A stretch of DNA of 64,000 nt, taken from the NCBI RefSeq assembly GCF_021602345.1, contig NZ_BQID01000002.1:310001-374000 (forward strand), given 5' to 3'. This DNA comes from Pseudomonas pharyngis (GTDB lineage Bacteria > Pseudomonadota > Gammaproteobacteria > Pseudomonadales > Pseudomonadaceae). Positions 8,100 through 16,990 of this stretch are shown piece by piece; within the stretch, counting starts at the first letter, position 1; each line of letters begins with the position of its first letter. The translations under genes and the position numbers were made by a program. The notes below the pieces were generated by a model. The model was not told the origin of the DNA and made no database searches. It was given only the letters and a program-made list of their open reading frames with translations.

Positions 8100-11045
8100 T
8101 CATTCGGATCTTGAGCACATCAGTTCACTGACCCGCGCCACCAGCGTGTCGACCGCGAAGGGCTTGGTCAGCACCTGCATGCCCGGGCCCAGTTGGGCGG
8201 CGCCGATTACTGCGTTCTCCGCGTAACCGGTAATGAAGAGGGTCGTCAGGTTCGGGCGGATCTCCCGGCCGGCGTCGGCCAGTTGCCGGCCGTTCATGCC
8301 ACCTGGCAGGCCGACATCGGTGATCAGCAGGTCGATATGCACGTTTGATTGCAATACTTTCAGCCCGGCAACGCTGTCGCCTGCCTCAAGCAAGTTGTAG
8401 CCGAGATCGCCAAGCACTTCGGTCAGCAGCGCGCGCACCGTGGGTTCGTCGTCCACCACCAGAATGGTCTCGCTGGCCTTGGGCACCACCGCCGGTGCGA
8501 TGTGCTTGTCATCGTGGCTCTGCACGGGATCGCCACGGTGACGAGGCAGGTAGATGCACATCGTGGTGCCCCGGTCGACCTGGGAGTGCACGCGCACCTG
8601 GCCGCCGGACTGTTTGGCGAACCCGTAGATCATCGACAAGCCCAGCCCTGTGCCCTGACCCAGCGGTTTGGTGGTGAAGAACGGGTCGAAGGCCTTGGCG
8701 ATGACATCGGCCGACATGCCGGTGCCGGTATCGGTGACGCACAGGCACACATACTCGCCCTCGGGCATGTCCAGCGCGCCGGCGATCTCGGTGTCGACGA
8801 TGCGATTGGCCGTCTCGATGGTGATGCGTCCGCCATCGGGCATTGCATCGCGCGCGTTGATACACAGATTGAGCAGCGCGTTCTCCAGTTGACTGGCATC
8901 CACCAGTGTTGGCCAGAGTACGGGCGAACCAATGGTTTCCAGGAGAATGCTCGGGCCCACGGTGCGCTGGATCAGCTCGGTCATGCCGGTCATCAGCGTG
9001 TTGACGTCGGTCGGTCGTGGATCGAGGGTCTGGCGTCTGGAGAACGCCAGCAGGCGGTGGGTAAGGGCCGCGGCTCGCTTGACCGCGCCCTGTGCGGTCA
9101 CCATGTACTTGTCGACTTCGTTCAAACGGCCCTGATTGATTCGCGCGCCCATCAACTCCAGTGCGCCGGAAATGCCGGCCAACAAGTTGTTGAAATCGTG
9201 AGCGAGGCCTCCCGTCAGTTGGCCGACCGCTTCCATCTTCTGCGACTGACGCAGTTTTTCCTCTGCCTGCATCAACTCGGCGGTGCGCGATGAAACCCTT
9301 TGCTCGAGGGTGTCGTTGAGCGAACGCAACGCGGCAAGAGCCCGGTCGCGCTCCGCCTCGACAGTGCGCCGCTCCTCGACGTCGATCAGCACGCCGGGAA
9401 AACGCAGGGGAACTCCGTCATCTGCACACTCAACGCGTCCGTTGGCTTCGATCCACTGGAATCTGCCGTCCTCGCGCCGTACACGGTACTGATGGGAATA
9501 GGCGCCACCGCGGCCAATGGCTTCGTCGATTGCCATGGTCAGGCTATCGCGGTCGTCGGGGTGCACGCTGGTGATCACTTGTTCGAGGCTGAGGCCTTCG
9601 CGCCCCAGTGCCGGGTCGAGGTTGAACACCTGGGCGAAGCCTTCGTCGATGGCAAAGCGGTCGGTCAGCAGGTCCCAGTGCCAGGTGCCGATGATGGCGC
9701 CCGCGGCAAGGGCCAGTTGCACTCGTTCGACGTTTTCCCGGGCAATTGCCTCGCTGGCGCGCAAGCGTTCCTCGGCGGCGCGCCGCTCGGTGACGTCGTT
9801 GAACAGGATCGCGATCTGCCGGTCAGCCGGATCGCCGACCCGCACCGCGCGCACATCGAACCAGCGTTCAAAGGTATTGGCGTAATTTTCGAAGTTCGCC
9901 GGTTCCCCGGTCTTGGCCACGTGGCCGTAGGTTTCGAACCAGAAGCGCTCAAGATTGGGCGCGAACTCGGTGACCCACTTACCGCGCAGGTTGACCCCGC
10001 ACTGGCGCTCGAACGCCGGGTTGGCCTCGACGAAGTAGTAGTCGACAGGCTCGTCGTTGGCGTCGAATTTGACTTTGACGATAGCGAACGCCGACTCGAT
10101 GGTTTCCAGAATGGTACTGAAGCGTTCCTCACTCTGGCGCAGCGCCGTTTCGGCACTGCGCGAGCGCGTCAGGTCAAGCATCGCGCCGATCATGCGTTCG
10201 GCCTGGCCAGCGGGATTGCGGATCAAGTGTCCGCGATCGAGCACTTCGGCGTAGGAGCCGTCCTGACAGCAGAACCGATACTCCGCGCTCCATGTCGTGC
10301 CGTCGCCTTCGATGGCGGCGCGGATCGATGCCTGCACCCGCGCCTGATCCTGCGGATGGATCCGCGCGAACCGCCAGTCGCCACTGGGATCAACATTCTC
10401 CAGCGGGAAACCGTACGCCTGTTGCAACGCCTGGTTCCAGATGATCTGGTTGGTTTGCAGGTCCCAGTCCCACACCGCATCGCTGGTCGCCTTGACCGCC
10501 AGTCGATAGCGCTCCTGGGTTTCGGCCATGGCGCGTCCGAACAGATGCTCCTGAGTCCGGTCGCGGAGAATTTTCACGAACCCCAGGTGAGTCTGGTCTT
10601 CATCGTAAAGCGGCATCAGCTCGCCCGAGGCCCAGAATCGCTCGCCGTTCTTGCGCAGATGCCAGCGCTCATCGTAGGCACGGCCAGCGCAAAGGGCGCG
10701 TTGCATTTCCTCTTCTACACGGCCGGCAGCGCGGTCCTCAGGTGTGAAAAAGCAGGCCGCGCTCTGGCCGCGAACCTCTTCGGCGGACCAGCCCAGCACG
10801 TTGGTCGCGCCGCAGTTCCATTCCGTGATGTTCCCGCCAAGGTCAGTGACGACCATCGCAAAATCCACTGCACTCTCAAAAACCGCCCGCTGCCGCGCCT
10901 CACTACGAGCGAGCGCGGCCTGACTGGCGTGCAGTCGCGCCGTGATGTCGCGCTCAATGTCGACTTCATTGCTCTGCAGCGCGGCGCGTAATCGCTTGAC
11001 CTCGCACTCGAGCGCTTCGCGACTAAGGTGTTTGAGGGTGTCCAT
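8100..11045 (-). CDS. Hybrid sensor histidine kinase with four PAS domains and a receiver
   Basis: Cytoplasmic hybrid kinase of 981 residues without membrane segments. Approximate order: N-terminal coiled coil (1-50), PAS (50-165), PAS_3-type (175-295), PAS (305-430), PAS_3-type (445-570), HisKA with H-box QLTGGLAHDFNNLLAG (about 615), HATPase with N-box NALLNLCINARDAMPDGG and G-boxes DTGTGMS and GQGTGLGLSM, then a C-terminal receiver (ILVVDDEPT, LLITDVGLPGG, TKPF). The start at 11045 (MDTLKHL) follows AAGAAGG closely; a longer frame from 11096 lacks a ribosome binding site. No PAS carries an obvious LOV-type cysteine motif, so the stimulus cannot be named. No cognate output gene is adjacent; TspO follows. 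Confidence 0.92.
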   Translation of the reverse strand: MDTLKHLSREALECEVKRLRAALQSNEVDIERDITARLHASQAALARSEARQRAVFESAVDFAMVVTDLGGNITEWNCGATNVLGWSAEEVRGQSAACFFTPEDRAAGRVEEEMQRALCAGRAYDERWHLRKNGERFWASGELMPLYDEDQTHLGFVKILRDRTQEHLFGRAMAETQERYRLAVKATSDAVWDWDLQTNQIIWNQALQQAYGFPLENVDPSGDWRFARIHPQDQARVQASIRAAIEGDGTTWSAEYRFCCQDGSYAEVLDRGHLIRNPAGQAERMIGAMLDLTRSRSAETALRQSEERFSTILETIESAFAIVKVKFDANDEPVDYYFVEANPAFERQCGVNLRGKWVTEFAPNLERFWFETYGHVAKTGEPANFENYANTFERWFDVRAVRVGDPADRQIAILFNDVTERRAAEERLRASEAIARENVERVQLALAAGAIIGTWHWDLLTDRFAIDEGFAQVFNLDPALGREGLSLEQVITSVHPDDRDSLTMAIDEAIGRGGAYSHQYRVRREDGRFQWIEANGRVECADDGVPLRFPGVLIDVEERRTVEAERDRALAALRSLNDTLEQRVSSRTAELMQAEEKLRQSQKMEAVGQLTGGLAHDFNNLLAGISGALELMGARINQGRLNEVDKYMVTAQGAVKRAAALTHRLLAFSRRQTLDPRPTDVNTLMTGMTELIQRTVGPSILLETIGSPVLWPTLVDASQLENALLNLCINARDAMPDGGRITIETANRIVDTEIAGALDMPEGEYVCLCVTDTGTGMSADVIAKAFDPFFTTKPLGQGTGLGLSMIYGFAKQSGGQVRVHSQVDRGTTMCIYLPRHRGDPVQSHDDKHIAPAVVPKASETILVVDDEPTVRALLTEVLGDLGYNLLEAGDSVAGLKVLQSNVHIDLLITDVGLPGGMNGRQLADAGREIRPNLTTLFITGYAENAVIGAAQLGPGMQVLTKPFAVDTLVARVSELMCSRSE

Positions 11046-11209
11046 CTCACCTTCTTGGTTGAATTTTTCAGGGACCGGTTTCAGTGGTTCGGGCATGCCC
11101 GAGCGCTGCAGTCAGCAGCGGGAAGCGTTGTGGCTGCTGATCCGTTGACAGGTTGCTTCATCGTTAAGTTTCACTGATGGAGCAAGGTCGCTTCGAGTGA
11201 ACGCTGATT

Positions 11210-12760
11210 TCAAATCGAATCGCCGTTATCCAGGCGCGCCAACAGTGCCTGGCCGCGTTGCCAGAGTGCCTGTTGCCTGGTTTGCGGCATGCGGTCGAGG
11301 TTCTTGTACATCATGCTCATGCGCTGATTGCCGCGCAGCAGCTCACCGTGGCGCATCAGGAAATGCCAATACAGCGCGTTGAACGGGCAGGCATTGTCCG
11401 CCGTGCTTTCGCGGACCTTGTACGCGCAACCGCGGCAGTAATCCGACATGCGATTGATGTACTGGCCGCTGGCGCAATAGGGTTTGGAACCGAGATAACC
11501 GCCATCGGCGTGCATGACCATGCCCAGCGTGTTGGGCAGCTCGACCCAGTCAAAAGCATCCATGTAGATCGCCAGGTACCACTCGCAGATCTGACTCGGC
11601 GCGATGCCGGCGAGCAGGGCGAAGTTGCCGGTGACCATCAGCCGCTGGATGTGATGCGCGTAGGCGTGTTGCAAGCTTTGCCCGATGGCCTGGCGCATGC
11701 AGTTCATTTGCGTCTCACCCGTCCAGTAGAACTCGGGCAGCGGCCGGCTGTTGCCAAAAGAGTTGCCCAGCGCGTAATCCGGCATCTTCAGCCAGTACAC
11801 GCCCCGCACATATTCCCGCCAGCCAATCAGTTGCCGAATGAAGCCTTCGGCGGCATTGAGCGCAACGCTGCCGGCCCAGTACGCCGACTCCACATCACTG
11901 CAAATTTGCCGCAAATCCAGCAGGCCAATGTTGAGCGCTGCGCTGATGCGCGCATGAAACAGGAACGGCTCATCACTGGCCATGGCGTCCTGGTAATCGC
12001 CAAACCCGGCCAGACCGTAATCGAGAAAGTACGCCCAAAGAGCCTGCGCATCGGCATGGGTGACGGGATAGTTGAAGTCATCGAGCGCACCGTAGTGCTG
12101 GCTGAAACGCGCCTTGACCAGTGCCAGTACATCGCGGGTGATGGCGTCGTTTTTGAAACGTGCCGGGTAGGGCGCTTTGACGCCCTTGGGCAGGGCCTTG
12201 CGATTCTCGGCATCGAAGTTCCACGCGCCGCCCACTGGCGAGCCGTCACCATTGAGCAGCAAGCGGCTCTTGCGACGCATCTCACGGTAGAAAAACTCCA
12301 TGCGCAGCTGTTTCTTGCCCTCGGCCCAGGCGGCAAATTCTTCGCGACCGCACAGAAAACGCGTATCGGTGTGCCACTGGACGGGCAAACCGCATTCCTT
12401 GATCGAATGCTCCAGCCGCCAGTCGCCACACTCAGTCACGTGCACTTCGTCGGCCTGCAACAGCTTTTTCCAACGATGCAGCTCACCCGGCACCGAACCG
12501 CTGTTTTGCGGGTCATCCAGGGTCACGTATTCAACACGTATGCCTTGGTCTTCCAACGCCTGAGCGAAGTGGCGCATGGCACTGAAGATCAGGGCAATCT
12601 TCTGTGGGTGGTGGGGCACGTGGCTGGCTTCTTCCATGACCTCAACCAGCAACACCGTGTCGCGCTCGGCATCGAGTGCCTGTAAGGAAGCCAGGTCGAA
12701 CGACAACTGGTCGCCCAGTACTAGGCATAAGCGGCGGGTAGTGTTCATTTTGCGGTTCAT
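11210..12760 (-). CDS. Fe-S photolyase/cryptochrome (FeS-BCP, PhrB/CryB group)
   Basis: Prokaryotic (6-4) photolyase or bacterial cryptochrome that binds FAD and a [4Fe-4S] cluster. The 516 residues open with the photolyase-related domain (LCLVLGDQLSFDL) and contain the FAD-binding helical domain. Cysteines at 354, 442, 445 and 458 (MNCMR, YCRGC, NACPF) have the spacing of the four cluster ligands in Agrobacterium PhrB. Its ATG overlaps the stop of the DUF3833 lipoprotein gene as ATGA, implying coupling; an alternative ATG at 12748 would remove four residues. The family repairs UV (6-4) photoproducts or signals blue light; sequence alone does not decide. Confidence 0.92.
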   Translation of the reverse strand: MNRKMNTTRRLCLVLGDQLSFDLASLQALDAERDTVLLVEVMEEASHVPHHPQKIALIFSAMRHFAQALEDQGIRVEYVTLDDPQNSGSVPGELHRWKKLLQADEVHVTECGDWRLEHSIKECGLPVQWHTDTRFLCGREEFAAWAEGKKQLRMEFFYREMRRKSRLLLNGDGSPVGGAWNFDAENRKALPKGVKAPYPARFKNDAITRDVLALVKARFSQHYGALDDFNYPVTHADAQALWAYFLDYGLAGFGDYQDAMASDEPFLFHARISAALNIGLLDLRQICSDVESAYWAGSVALNAAEGFIRQLIGWREYVRGVYWLKMPDYALGNSFGNSRPLPEFYWTGETQMNCMRQAIGQSLQHAYAHHIQRLMVTGNFALLAGIAPSQICEWYLAIYMDAFDWVELPNTLGMVMHADGGYLGSKPYCASGQYINRMSDYCRGCAYKVRESTADNACPFNALYWHFLMRHGELLRGNQRMSMMYKNLDRMPQTRQQALWQRGQALLARLDNGDSI

Positions 12761-13299
12761 TGGCTTGCTTCGGTGCTCTGGCGACGGAAGAACAAGGTCA
12801 CCTGGCCGACCTCCACGCCGAACTTGGACATGCGGGTGCGGTTGATCAACGTGTCCTCGTCCATCAGATACATCCAGTCGTCCATGCTCATTTCATAGGT
12901 CGAATCGTCGACCGCTACGTTCAGCCGATAGCGCCAGTGAAATGTGTTGCCCGCCACCTGGCCTTGGGCAACGCCGACTACATCGCCGGCGCGACCGCTC
13001 CAGCGTCCCTGGCCCTCGGGCGTCAATGTCCATACGCGGTGTTGGCGGGTGCCATCGCTGTACAGAAAGCGCTCGTCGAGAATCAGGTTGTTGCCTTCGC
13101 GACGGCTGACGATATTCACTTCGAAACGCTTGGTCACTTCGCCGCTGCGCTTCTGAAACATTCCCCAGGCCTTGACGGGCTGGCTGAAAAACCGATGCAG
13201 ATCCAGGGCTGGTTGTTGGTCGGCATAACGGGCGACGTCCACGCTGGTGCAGCTTGCGATGCTGAATATCAGTGTCAGTAACAGCAGGAATCGCGTCAT
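12757..13299 (-). CDS. DUF3833-family lipoprotein
   Basis: Predicted lipoprotein of 180 residues from the ATG at 13299, with GGGAG 8 bases upstream. The signal peptide MTRFLLLLTLIFSIASC ends in a lipobox-like cysteine. The remainder resembles the DUF3833 family (FEVNIVSRREGNNLILDE, FHWRYRLNV, DDWMYLMDE), with a lipocalin-like beta pattern. Its function is unknown; the family recurs beside photolyase/cryptochrome genes, as here, where it overlaps the photolyase start by 4 bases. A longer frame to 13428 has no signal peptide at its start and is unlikely. Confidence 0.8.
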   Translation of the reverse strand: MTRFLLLLTLIFSIASCTSVDVARYADQQPALDLHRFFSQPVKAWGMFQKRSGEVTKRFEVNIVSRREGNNLILDERFLYSDGTRQHRVWTLTPEGQGRWSGRAGDVVGVAQGQVAGNTFHWRYRLNVAVDDSTYEMSMDDWMYLMDEDTLINRTRMSKFGVEVGQVTLFFRRQSTEASQ

Positions 13300-13813
13300 T
13301 GCCTTACTCCCTGATTGCAAAGGTGTCGAAGGCCAGGTTCGAACCATTCGCTTGTACGGTGGGCTGGACATGTACAGGTTTATCGTTTTCCCCGGCTGGT
13401 CTTGACGCTCGACTTTTGACGACGTCAACGAGAGTCTTACGGCGATGGCCGGCTTTGTTTTTCTCGCGGCAGCGCTGTACGTGAGGCCAAGCGTTTTGCG
13501 AATAGTTGTACGTAGACAGATAGTTTGTATAGGTATGAATCAAGATAGGCCGAAAAAAACCACCTGACAATACTTCCTATCCCAGGCAGGGCGCTTGCTG
13601 CGCCTTTCTCACACACTTCTCGGTGTTGCAACGGCTAGGTCATCAAAGGAGGTCGATCAGGTTGCCGAGTACGTGGCGTTTTTTGAAATGGATGGTTGCG
13701 CGATGGTTTGAAACGAGAGGAGGCGGGGAGTCAGCTAAAGGTGAACGCTGCATGCCATCAGGCATGCAGGGCCGAGCGGGTAGGTTCAGTCTTGGAGATG
13801 GATTCAATCCGTT
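13300..13813. other. Intergenic region with a stem-loop
   Basis: About 510 bases between the receiver gene and the DUF3833 gene. It contains a perfect 9-bp stem (CTGCATGCC 13748-13756, GGCATGCAG 13761-13769) with a 4-base loop, placed 45 bp past the end of the receiver gene on the minus strand. No U-run follows, but its position suggests a transcript end. The remainder presumably holds the promoter of the lipoprotein-photolyase pair; no gene with plausible codon use is seen. Confidence 0.5.
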
Positions 13814-14176
13814 TCAATTTGCAGCCAGCAGTCGCCTGGCGGTAGCAAGGATTGAATCGATATTGAAAGGCTTTTCCAGGACAGCATTGAACAAGTCCGA
13901 TCTCTCCATGCCGAGGTGGGCTTGCGCGCCGCTGATCAGAATGATGGGCAAGAGATGCGCTGAGGGCAGGGCGCGGACGGCCGTGGCGAATTCGAGTCCG
14001 TCCATTACCGGCATCATGAAGTCGGTAATGATCAGGTCAGGGCGCTCTCGCTCAAGCACCTCAAGCCCTTTTTTGCCATTGCTGGCTTTCACGACCATGA
14101 AGCCTTCATCCTCCAGCGCAAAGCCGAGAATGTCAGCGATCAAATATTCGTCGTCGACAACCAGGATGGTGGTCAT
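13814..14176 (-). CDS. Single-domain response regulator (CheY-like)
   Basis: A lone receiver of 120 residues with no output domain. Acidic pocket DDE (residues 8-10), phospho-acceptor Asp in LIITDFMMP (about residue 52), Ser/Thr switch in ILISGA and Lys in LEKPF are all present. It starts 24 bp after the KaiC-like gene on the same strand, so the two almost certainly form an operon and the receiver probably works with that ATPase. Which kinase phosphorylates it is unknown; the hybrid kinase at 8100-11045 is a candidate by proximity only. Confidence 0.92.
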   Translation of the reverse strand: MTTILVVDDEYLIADILGFALEDEGFMVVKASNGKKGLEVLERERPDLIITDFMMPVMDGLEFATAVRALPSAHLLPIILISGAQAHLGMERSDLFNAVLEKPFNIDSILATARRLLAAN

Positions 14177-14200
14177 GAGAATGCAACCTGAATAGAAGAC

Positions 14201-15643
14201 CTAGGAAAATGAACCTGGCAGGGCTGCAGGATTAGGAACTGGCGGTTCATTTCTTGAAGCCTTTTTCAGATCAACGTCCTGGTCACGGATGACCACTTCA
14301 AATCGCGAAGGGTCATAAGAGCTATCTCTGACTTTAAGAATGGAAATGGTTCTGCTTAGTTCAGAGTCATTCTCGAAGAACCGCATCAGCATCAGATTGT
14401 CGACGATGCTGGACAGGTCAGAGTTTGGTGAACTGATCTCGGAGCCGAACAGATCTCGCATCTCCCAAGAGGCAAACACGGTCACGCCCCTGGAGCGTAA
14501 TTCGTTCATGAGGGCACTGTAAAAGTCAGTAATTCGGGCTGGATTCGTCGACACCCGCGTCATGCCGCTAAGGCTGTCGATGAATAAACGCTTGATGCCC
14601 TTTTCTTCGACGATGCTCAGCAACCTTGAGCCCAGGCCGTCCAGGAGACCTTCGGTGGTCGGTTGCCACGCGATGCTCAACGCACCGCTTTCTTCCATGC
14701 CTTTGATGTCGATTCCTAGTGACTGGCCCTTCAGGCGTAACCGCTCCGGGCTTTCATAAAAGCCAAAATGCAGGCCCGGTGCCTTCACCGTCGACTCACC
14801 CAGGAATTTAAGACCCAGCGTTGTCTTGCCTATTCCTGATGGGCCCATGACCAGCGTCACGCTGGAACTGTGCAGCCCGCCACCCAGTATCGTGTCCAGA
14901 GAATGTATACCGCTGGGGATGCGCGTCATGTTGGCGCTGTCGGGCGAAGAGGGGTGGCTGTAGAGGCTTTCCAGGCGCGGATAAACCACCAGACCGTTCT
15001 CGGTGATTTCGCACTCGTGAAGTCCGGTCAGTGCCGCGCTACCCCGGGTTTTACGCAGTTGAATACGACGCACCGAGCGGGTGCCATAAAGCTCCTCTCC
15101 CATTTCGATCACGCCATCCACCATGGTGTGCTCGGGGCTGCCGTCATCCAGTCGGGAACTGGTGAGAAACAACACGGTGCATCCAGCAAATGCAGCGTGC
15201 CCTTGCAATTCAGAGATGAACTTCTTGGTGTCGATTGGCGAGTCGGCTTTAGAGCGTGCGTTCAGCAATCCGTCGACAACCATGACTGTCGCCTTCTGGC
15301 GGCTGATCTCACGCCTCAGCAGTTTTACGACTTCATCCAGACCTTCATTTTCCAGCGTATCGAATGCACTGACGAACTGGATTTCAGCGCCAACTTTGGA
15401 AGCGTCGTAAAAGCTCAAGGTGGACAGAAACTGAAAAAGCCGGTCATGGGATTCGGCAAGCAGTGTCGCTACCAGTACACGGCCGCCGTTGCGCGCATGA
15501 TGGAATCCAAGTTGGTTGGCGAGGATCGTTTTGCCCGACCCTGGACGCCCCTGAATAATGTAGGAAGCGCCTGAGACCAATCCGCCCTTGAGCAGAGCAT
15601 CCAGGCCTTCGATTCCACTCTGAAGGCGATTTAACTTTTCCAC
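14201..15643 (-). CDS. KaiC-like double RecA-domain ATPase
   Basis: Circadian-clock-type ATPase of 480 residues with two KaiC domains. Walker A motifs are GRPGSGKT (32-39) and GPSGIGKT (267-274); Walker B-like strands are ATVMVVDGLL and KRLFIDSLSG. In domain II the segment NSDLSSIVDNL (407-417) aligns with the KaiC phosphorylation loop, placing Ser411-Ser412 where cyanobacterial KaiC has Ser431-Thr432. The catalytic EE pairs of KaiC appear as single Glu (AES near 64, YES near 297). No kaiA or kaiB lies in the window. The receiver gene follows within 24 bp. Timekeeping function cannot be assumed; many non-cyanobacterial relatives act in stress signalling. Confidence 0.9.
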   Translation of the reverse strand: MEKLNRLQSGIEGLDALLKGGLVSGASYIIQGRPGSGKTILANQLGFHHARNGGRVLVATLLAESHDRLFQFLSTLSFYDASKVGAEIQFVSAFDTLENEGLDEVVKLLRREISRQKATVMVVDGLLNARSKADSPIDTKKFISELQGHAAFAGCTVLFLTSSRLDDGSPEHTMVDGVIEMGEELYGTRSVRRIQLRKTRGSAALTGLHECEITENGLVVYPRLESLYSHPSSPDSANMTRIPSGIHSLDTILGGGLHSSSVTLVMGPSGIGKTTLGLKFLGESTVKAPGLHFGFYESPERLRLKGQSLGIDIKGMEESGALSIAWQPTTEGLLDGLGSRLLSIVEEKGIKRLFIDSLSGMTRVSTNPARITDFYSALMNELRSRGVTVFASWEMRDLFGSEISSPNSDLSSIVDNLMLMRFFENDSELSRTISILKVRDSSYDPSRFEVVIRDQDVDLKKASRNEPPVPNPAALPGSFS

Positions 15644-16168
15644 TATGCGACCCTGATCTTGAAATCATGCTGTTAAACCGAATGTACGGGATGCTAACGC
15701 CATTTCTGTGCCGGAGCTATCTGCACTTCACTGACGTTTCAGGCAGCAGTGCCGGTAAAGCTACTCATTCGCCGCTGAACATGCGTTGGAGCAGCAACGC
15801 AACTTACTCAACCTGTTTGCACACTCTTTTCCACTCTGGGCGGCTCCAGCAAGTGTCAGCGGATGAACTACGCTCCTGAAACAACCCCCGCAGATTGAAG
15901 AAAACAGTGCAAAGGGTCGATATGACCAGAAGGCTGGAGGGAACCAACAGGCCATTCTTCAGGATCCGGTTTCCCTGATGTTCATTGCCCGGAGTACGCT
16001 CCGTGAGAAACCAGAAGCGATGAGCCTTGGAGATGAAGGCTTTGCCTGACGCTGGCGGCTGGATTTCATATAGCCTAAGCGTAGCTTTTTATTCCCAAAA
16101 TGAAGTACATATTAATTTTATAGTGCGTTTTAATCTAACCAGGCATTTCCTGATTGGAGCATTCGCAC
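15644..16168. other. Divergent intergenic region
   Basis: About 520 bases between the divergent KaiC-like and solute-binding genes. It becomes AT-rich near 16080-16140, consistent with a promoter for the transporter genes. I find no gene, structural RNA or strong inverted repeat. Confidence 0.4.
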
Positions 16169-16990
16169 TTGAAGATCCCCACACATTTGACACTTGGCCT
16201 GGCGCTCGCCGTCAGTTGCGCGGCAGCCTTCGCCGGGCCCACCCTCGATCGCGTGACGCAAAAAGGTGAGCTCACCGGTGTCCTGATGGAGAGTTACCCG
16301 CCGTTCTCTTTTCTCAATGACCAGAACCAGCTCGACGGCTTCGATGTGGATGTCGCTAAAGCTGTGGCCGAGCGCCTTGGGGTCAAGCTGAAACTTGAAA
16401 CACCTTCCTGGGACGTGATTGCCGCGGGGCACTGGAACGGTCGATACGACATCTGCGTGTGCTCGATGACACCGAGCAAGGCGCGGGCCGAAGTGTTCGA
16501 CTTCCCCGTGGAGTATTACCAGTCACCGGCGGTGATCGTGGTCAATGCGAAGGACAAGGAGATAGTCACCGGCAAGGACTTGTCCGGAAAAAAAGTCGGT
16601 GTGATCAGTGCGTCGACCTATGAGGCCTATCTGAACAAGGATCTGGTCATTGAAGGCGCCGAGGACAAACCGTTGAGCTATCCGTTCGACAATGTCCAGA
16701 TCGCGCCTTACGACAACGAAACCGTTGCCTTCCAGGATCTCGCACTGGGTACCGGCGTGCGCCTGGACGCCATGGTCACCAACCTCATCACGGCGCGTGA
16801 ACGCATCGCTCAGGATCCGCGTTTCAAGATTGCCGGAGATCCACTGTATGCCGAGCCGAACGTCGTGGCGGTCGAGAAGGGCGATCCGCAATGGAATGCG
16901 AAAGTCACCGAGGTCATCGCACAACTCAAGACTGACGGCACGCTGAGCAAAATATCCCGCAAGTGGATCGGTTCTGATATCAGCCAATGA
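16169..16990 (+). CDS. Amino-acid ABC transporter substrate-binding protein
   Basis: Periplasmic solute-binding protein of the polar amino acid family (SBP_bac_3), 273 residues. From the TTG at 16169 it begins MKIPTHLTLGLALAVSCAAAFAG, a clear signal peptide, with GGAG 9 bases upstream; an in-frame TTG at 16154 is less likely. Family motifs include GVLMESYPPFSFLNDQNQLDGFDVDVAKAVAERLG and NGRYDICVCSMTPSKAR, split over the first lobe. The permease start overlaps its stop (ATGA). The ligand is not predictable; relatives bind cystine, glutamate or basic amino acids. Confidence 0.9.
   Translation: MKIPTHLTLGLALAVSCAAAFAGPTLDRVTQKGELTGVLMESYPPFSFLNDQNQLDGFDVDVAKAVAERLGVKLKLETPSWDVIAAGHWNGRYDICVCSMTPSKARAEVFDFPVEYYQSPAVIVVNAKDKEIVTGKDLSGKKVGVISASTYEAYLNKDLVIEGAEDKPLSYPFDNVQIAPYDNETVAFQDLALGTGVRLDAMVTNLITARERIAQDPRFKIAGDPLYAEPNVVAVEKGDPQWNAKVTEVIAQLKTDGTLSKISRKWIGSDISQ

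Noticed and set aside
9300-10991. Long plus-strand open frame opposite the hybrid kinase
   Set aside because: Antisense to intact PAS domains; no ribosome binding site or recognisable domain.
11258-12685. 475-codon plus-strand open frame opposite the photolyase
   Set aside because: Antisense shadow of a protein whose four Fe-S cysteines and FAD domain are intact.
13430-13800. Several short open frames in the receiver-lipoprotein gap
   Set aside because: No start signals, no family pattern and inconsistent codon use; treated as intergenic.
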